The translations under genes were made by a program, and so were the position numbers. Positions 60,625 to 64,000 of a stretch of DNA of 64,000 nucleotides are shown here, piece by piece. Every line of letters begins with the position of its first letter. Within the stretch, counting starts at the first letter, position 1. Source of the DNA: Panorpa germanica (taxonomy: Eukaryota; Arthropoda; Insecta; Mecoptera; Panorpidae); contig OY783203.1 in the NCBI GenBank assembly GCA_963678705.1, positions 27,076,535-27,140,534 on the forward strand. The letters are read 5' to 3'. The notes under the pieces were generated by a model. That model saw only the letters and a program-made list of their open reading frames with translations. It did not search any database and was not told where the DNA came from.

Positions 60625-61210
60625 CGAGGCATGTTTTTTAAGTAAGTACCGTTTTGCGATTCCGCCTTTGCAGCGCTACGGTCGGCGTTACCTGTATGCG
60701 CGCTGGTTACCTACATCTCTTGTCTACGCACTGACGCCATTACAGTCTGATTCTTCATTGTATACGTTGTTTACTGGGTGTTTAAGATGCCTCCGACAAT
60801 CGTGAGTCCCGCCGATTGTGAAGTACGGGCTGTTATACGATTTCTTAGTGCTAAAGGCGTAAAATCGATCGATATTCATCGTGAGATCTGTGAAGTTTAC
60901 GGACAAAACATTATGAGTGATGGAATGGTAAGGACATGGGTGAGAGCATTTAAAGATGGCCGCACAAATGTGCATGATGAAGAACAGTTGAACAGTTGTG
61001 ATACAGTGGTTAACAAGTCAGGCGGCAGAATTTTATGAGGAGGGTATTCAAAAACTGGTGCCACGTTATGACAAGTGCCTCAATATTCACGGAAATTATG
61101 TAGAAAAGTAGATTAAGGTACAGGCTTTCATGTAAAAATAAAATTATTGCGATATCTTTGCACGTCTTTTTTTAATTCCAAAACTGTACTTACTTAAAAA
61201 ACACGCCTCG
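60625..61210 (+). mobile_element. Internally deleted mariner element, 586 bp
   Basis: Termini CGAGGCATGTTTTTTAAGTA and TACTTAAAAAACACGCCTCG form inverted repeats of about 30 bp with few mismatches, flanked by TA on both sides (60623-60624 and 61211-61212), the Tc1/mariner target. The interior keeps only the two ends of the transposase gene. Confidence 0.92.
60787..61111 (+). pseudogene. mariner transposase, N-terminus joined to C-terminus
   Basis: From the ATG at 60787 the frame encodes the paired helix-turn-helix DNA-binding region (VRAVIRFLSAKGVKSIDIHR, then GMVRTWVRAFKDGRTNVHDE). Near 60990-61015 the sequence jumps to the extreme C-terminus in another frame, QAAEFYEEGIQKLVPRYDKC followed by YVEK and a stop at 61109-61111. 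The whole DDD catalytic domain, over 200 residues in family members, is missing. The junction is out of frame, so the product would end at 61038 as a short DNA-binding peptide. Such peptides could in principle compete for transposon ends; that is speculation. Confidence 0.9.
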
Positions 61211-61212
61211 TA

Positions 61213-62565
61213 TAATGAATATTAGGAATATACATGCATGTTTTGTGTTTAACGAGTATAAAATATAACCGCTCATAACGTTATCAGTTTGCTAACGATT
61301 AGGGCCCTTATATGTAATATATGCACTTATTTTTGGCATAACTTTGATGTACAAGTGTACTTTCAATACGAATTAATGTTTACAAATTTGTAAACGTTTG
61401 TTCAGTACCCCGGTCAACCGCGGTAGACGGTTACGCCGCACATTGTGCAACGGCGTGACGTCACGACACCAAACATCCTCTCCGCAAAAACGTAAACGCG
61501 TGAAATCTGCTTAATAGAATATCGCAATTAAAACAGAAGGTTGGTAAGGTAATATTTTTATCTTAAAATTAAGCTGTATCTTATTTACATAAAAAATGGC
61601 GTCGTCTTATCTATTTACACAAAACGTTTCGCATTATACAATCGAGTGTTTTCTTTTAATTTGTCATTAGAGTTTTAAAGAAAAATTACTCATAAGAGTA
61701 TCTAAATAAATGACATTTGAAATTAAACTTTCCGGTGCAAGAAAAAAGCGACGGACTGTTTTAGAAAGACGATGACGATATATGAGTCAATATTTATGAA
61801 TGATTCAAAAGTTATGTTGAGTAAGAACTGAACGATTAGCTATACTAAGTGCGCAAAACCGTTTGCGAAATCTATATCAGCAGAGTTGTTATAGATACAA
61901 AACCATTTTTAGACGTGTGTACAAATACTATAAATGTTCTATCGGGTTAAAATACCTACACGATCATTTATTAATCAAATATTCACCTTTACGTTGCTGT
62001 AAGGAACAATCAATAATTTTCATTTTTTTTTATAAATTCTATTCTTAGTAATTTTGTTAGAATATATGCAGCTTCTTTTTACCTTTATACTGTTATATAT
62101 AATGTTTGAAAGTTTAATTAAATTTATCTCCAGCCCAAAACAGCCTTCAAATTTTCCGATAATTAGATGATGATAACCATTACAATTTTACACAAATTTG
62201 TAACATTCTACTTATGCGCCTTATAGGACGGACACCTACTTTAAATAGTATAATAATCATGTAAACATAGTTACGTGTATTTAAGGTTAACCTAATATAG
62301 CAGAACTTAGCTGTCACGTAAGAATTGTTACCTAATATATTCCGTTTTGTGTCGTATTTTACTGTGTTCTGCTTTTAAAAAATAAATCCACTGTTTGCGT
62401 GCAAACATAATCAAAAAACTTTTTCAGATGATTTTTTTACGGATTGTAAAATCTGAAGAAGTCCTTTTTCAGGATTAACGGGTTATAAAGTATCATTATT
62501 TAAACCATTTAGATTAAAGAGTGTTTAGCGTGAAAGCTTCAAAATCCTATATTATAATGTCCGAG
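61213..62565. other. No gene recognised; CpG-rich island
   Basis: A CpG-rich block at about 61408-61500 contains an inverted pair (ACGCCG, CGGCGT) and a TGACGTCA motif. The rest is AT-rich without a recognisable frame. Confidence 0.4.
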
Positions 62566-63433
62566 GTGTATGTTTGTTTTCTTATATTCTTATATTCTTA
62601 TATTCTTATATGTTTATATGTTTACGCGATTCGTATGGTAGCTCGAAAACGGCTCCGTCAATGTTTCTGAAAATTTCCTATTTCGTAGAGAAAAAAATTC
62701 TAAGACTTTTGGCGTCCCCGGATTTTCCCCTGAATTTCCTGGAAACCCGTAATTTTGGAAAAACAGGAAAAAAATAAAATCACTTTTTCCTGTATTACTT
62801 TTAATTCGTACAAGATAGAAAGTTGAAATTTTGCATGTGTATTAAGGTATTCAATGCTGACATTTCTCAAAAATTAGAAATTCAAAAAGTGAAAAAGGGG
62901 GGGTTGAAGAAATTCGGGGGCCCGGTAGGGAACTTTGGAGAAAATTCATATTCTGGATTCTAGAATAATTAAGTATATTATTAAAAAAAAAAAATTCAAA
63001 ATTTCAAAATTTCATTTGGGGGCGCGGGGGCAGTATTTGCCGAGAGTAAAAATTGTGCTAGAAAGTTGAAATTTTGTATATAGGCTAACCTTGGAAACTT
63101 ATTTACGAATCGAAAAAAAAAATCCCAAATTTTGAAAAAAAGTTGGTCAAATAACGCATAAATTGAAAATATTTTTTATTTTGATAGAAAAATATATTTT
63201 TTAAGTCAATTTATATGTGTTAATGTATATGTGCGCGAGTTTATTTATTATTTCAATTTAAAAATAGAATGAAATATGAAATGTAATTACGAATTATTTT
63301 ATTGGATTCAAATCATACACGCCAAAAAGTCGACGCTTTGCGACGGAGGTAAACGTTACTGGAATTTAAATTTTTATATGAAGTTAGCCACACACAAAAG
63401 ACAGACGTCGCTTGCGACGGGGGTAAAAGCTAG
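62566..63433 (+). mobile_element. Helitron-like non-autonomous element
   Basis: The right end has the Helitron signature: a perfect hairpin, CGTCGCTTGCGACG (63406-63419), then 10 bases and CTAG (63430-63433) followed by T. No terminal inverted repeats or target duplication are seen, as expected. The left edge is uncertain (near 62566). A second, weaker hairpin-like tip, GACGCTTTGCGACGG, lies at about 63331-63347, suggesting end duplication. Four tandem CTTATATT(C) units lie at 62580-62612. An inverted relative is at 58504-59085. Confidence 0.5.
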
Positions 63434-64000
63434 TGTTTAATATATTTATCAATAGTTCGTGATCCCGTTCGACTGCGCCCCGGGTATTTTTAACCCATAA
63501 TAATATGTGACTCAAGGTTAATTTTATAAATGTTTATTCAAAAAACATTTGGCAGTCTAATAACTACACTATCAGCATATGATACAATTCCTAAATAAAT
63601 ATAATAAAAATAGATATGATTGTTGACTGTACCATACCACACCGCTACATGCCAGGTAATCAGTAATGTCGAATGAAATTAAAGTCCAAATGAAAACATA
63701 CTCGTAATTATGCAAATAATGTTGTCCTTCTCTTACTTTATAACCGTATTATGTAACATAGTTCAATTGCTTAATTCTATTTAATTTATATAGGTACAGG
63801 CGTAGGTATTATTATCTAGAAGTCAAATTTTGAAGGTCTTATCCAAATTATCTGTATTTGTATTCAATATAACACACTGGTAAGATAGGTTGAATGTAGT
63901 ACAATCATATATTGTTAATCGAAACAGATACGCGTGATGAATATGAGTACGAGTATATGGGACTTTAGGAATTGGGTTGTGACCTATTCTGTTTCATTGA
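63434..64000. other. No gene recognised
   Basis: AT-rich sequence to the window end; two copies of the TACTCGTA/TACGAGTA motif occur at 63699 and 63948. Confidence 0.35.

Noticed and set aside
1-64000. CRISPR array, bacterial operon or viral insertion
   Set aside because: No regularly spaced direct repeats with unique spacers, no prokaryotic gene clusters, and no capsid, polymerase or envelope-like frame was seen; the reverse transcriptase and zinc-knuckle frames are of LINE type.

Overview
The window is AT-rich nuclear DNA of an animal, most likely an insect. The evidence is short AT-rich spliceosomal introns with GT/AG ends, arthropod-type core promoters (TATA plus TCAKT initiators), a secreted lipase of the type expanded in insects, Jockey-like LINEs, a tRNA-derived SINE family, mariner and hAT DNA transposons, and many long-inverted-repeat (foldback/MITE) elements. 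The order cannot be fixed from the sequence; a hemipteran or another neopteran with a repeat-rich genome is only a guess. Genes are very sparse and most of the 64 kb is decayed transposon sequence.

Real genes. (1) 13182-14675, minus: an intact intronless secreted lipase of the pancreatic-lipase/phospholipase A1 superfamily with complete Ser-Asp-His triad and a C-terminal PLAT-like region; a TATA box and initiator sit at canonical spacing upstream. (2) 54545-56115, minus: a complete four-exon gene for the tRNA-queuosine mannosyltransferase QTMAN (GTDC1). All splice sites are visible and the joined frame gives 373 residues. (3) 57630-57705, plus: a probable first coding exon made of a start codon and a signal peptide, ending in a GTAAGT donor and preceded by a TCAGT initiator and a tandem GATA site. 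The rest of that gene is not recognised and may lie beyond the window.

Layout. 1-13 kb: MITEs, half of a CAGTAAACA-ended element, an RNase-H-bearing LINE 3' end interrupted by an antisense retro-insertion, and a near-perfect inverted repeat of about 620 bp. 13-15 kb: the lipase. 16-26 kb: SINEs, foldback elements and LINE 3' fragments. 29.3-32.6 kb: a decayed Jockey-like LINE with gag-like zinc knuckles, endonuclease and a reverse transcriptase lacking its catalytic core. 32-49 kb: mostly featureless AT-rich DNA with foldback elements, one nested insertion, and the only copy of the CAGTAAACA element with both ends. 49-53 kb: three hAT-type elements with 8-bp target duplications. 54.5-57.7 kb: QTMAN and the signal-peptide exon. 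58-64 kb: Helitron-like copies, tRNA-like sequences and an internally deleted mariner.

The three host genes do not form a pathway: one is a secreted lipid hydrolase, one a tRNA-modifying glycosyltransferase, one an unidentified secreted protein. No CRISPR array, rRNA gene or intact functional tRNA gene was seen. Coordinates of repeats are read by eye and their edges are approximate unless target duplications are stated.
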